13,333 nt of DNA, from the NCBI GenBank assembly GCA_902495085.1, contig CABUWA010000043.1, positions 1 through 13,333 on the forward strand, written 5' to 3'. This DNA comes from an uncultured Collinsella sp. Its GTDB lineage: Bacteria > Actinomycetota > Coriobacteriia > Coriobacteriales > Coriobacteriaceae. Positions 13,039 through 13,333 of the stretch are shown one piece after another. The translations under genes were made by a program, and so were the position numbers. The notes under the pieces were generated by a model. The model did no database searches. It had not been told where the DNA came from and was given only the letters and a program-made list of their open reading frames with translations. The stretch's first letter is position 1. Every line of letters begins with the position of its first letter.

Positions 13039-13333
13039 CTACCCCCTCTTCTTGGAAATCAGGCGGACGATACCCACCAGTGCAGCGGAGATGATAAACA
13101 GGACCACGCCCATGCCAAACAGAGCCGAGCGGTGCAGGCCCGAGGAATAACTCATGTCGAGCGCGATCTGACTCGTGAGCGTCGAGATGGGGCTCGAGAT
13201 GCTATCCGGAATGACCGGGGCGTTGCCCACGACCATCAGCACGGCCATGGTCTCACCGATGGCACGCCCCATACCCAAGACAATTGCATCGACGATGCCC
13301 AGCTTGGCTGCAGGAAGCACGACCTTGTAGATG
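13039..13333 (-). CDS. pstC: Phosphate ABC transporter permease PstC, C-terminal part (5' end outside window)
   Basis: The frame is open to the right edge of the window, so this is the last 97 codons of the gene. It begins inside the EAA loop with IYKVVLPAAKLGIVDAIVLG, followed by GRAIGETMAVLMVVGNAP, the PstC-type version of the permease motif. One further hydrophobic segment (ALFGMGVVLFIISAALVGIV) and the basic end SKKRG follow. The order pstC-pstA-pstB-phoU is the standard operon; pstS and the promoter should lie to the right, beyond the window. A GTG at 13318-13320 is internal and is not a start. Confidence 0.96.
   Translation of the reverse strand, partial: IYKVVLPAAKLGIVDAIVLGMGRAIGETMAVLMVVGNAPVIPDSISSPISTLTSQIALDMSYSSGLHRSALFGMGVVLFIISAALVGIVRLISKKRG

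Overview
The window is a chromosomal stretch from a GC-rich Gram-positive bacterium, most likely a member of class Coriobacteriia (Collinsella or a close relative). This is inferred from codon use, from the SepF/YggT/DivIVA division cluster and from the general look of the proteins; no rRNA or other firm marker is present. It is mostly housekeeping: 17 protein genes, no tRNA or rRNA, no CRISPR array and no recognisable transposase, integrase or phage gene.

Layout. Bases 1-1520 (+) hold thiamine pyrimidine synthesis: the 3' end of thiC and a complete thiD, separated by 182 bases with a hairpin and a consensus -10 hexamer. Bases 1582-4709 (-) hold an SGNH/GDSL hydrolase, a microbial-type poly(ADP-ribose) glycohydrolase (PARG) relative with an altered catalytic motif and an acidic insert, a Bax-inhibitor-1 family membrane protein, and a small conserved protein of unknown function. 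Several of these are separated by terminators. Bases 4960-6700 (+) hold a low-affinity phosphate module: a Pit permease and its DUF47/PhoU-like partner. Bases 6701-6987 are non-coding and contain a nearly perfect 26-base inverted repeat, then a cytosine-poor block that continues into the first part of a nitroreductase gene (6988-7518, +).

Bases 7685-10244 (-) hold a cell-division cluster transcribed yggS, sepF, yggT, divIVA. The yggT gene appears to start at a rare AUC codon. Bases 10364-13333 (-) hold the high-affinity phosphate operon pstC (partial), pstA, pstB, phoU; pstS would lie beyond the right edge.

How the genes work together. Two phosphate uptake routes, Pit and Pst, each with a PhoU-type partner, lie on either side of the division cluster. 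YggS (PLP homeostasis), SepF (FtsZ membrane anchor), YggT and DivIVA (curvature/septum scaffold) form the conserved block usually found downstream of ftsZ, but ftsZ itself is not in the window.

I see no clear undescribed multi-gene system. The items most worth a second look are the long inverted repeat next to a compositionally odd block (6725-7200), the AUC start of yggT, the Glu-to-Ala change in the PARG signature, a probable leaderless transcript at 4709, and a perfect anti-SD match with a three-codon ORF in the pit leader.
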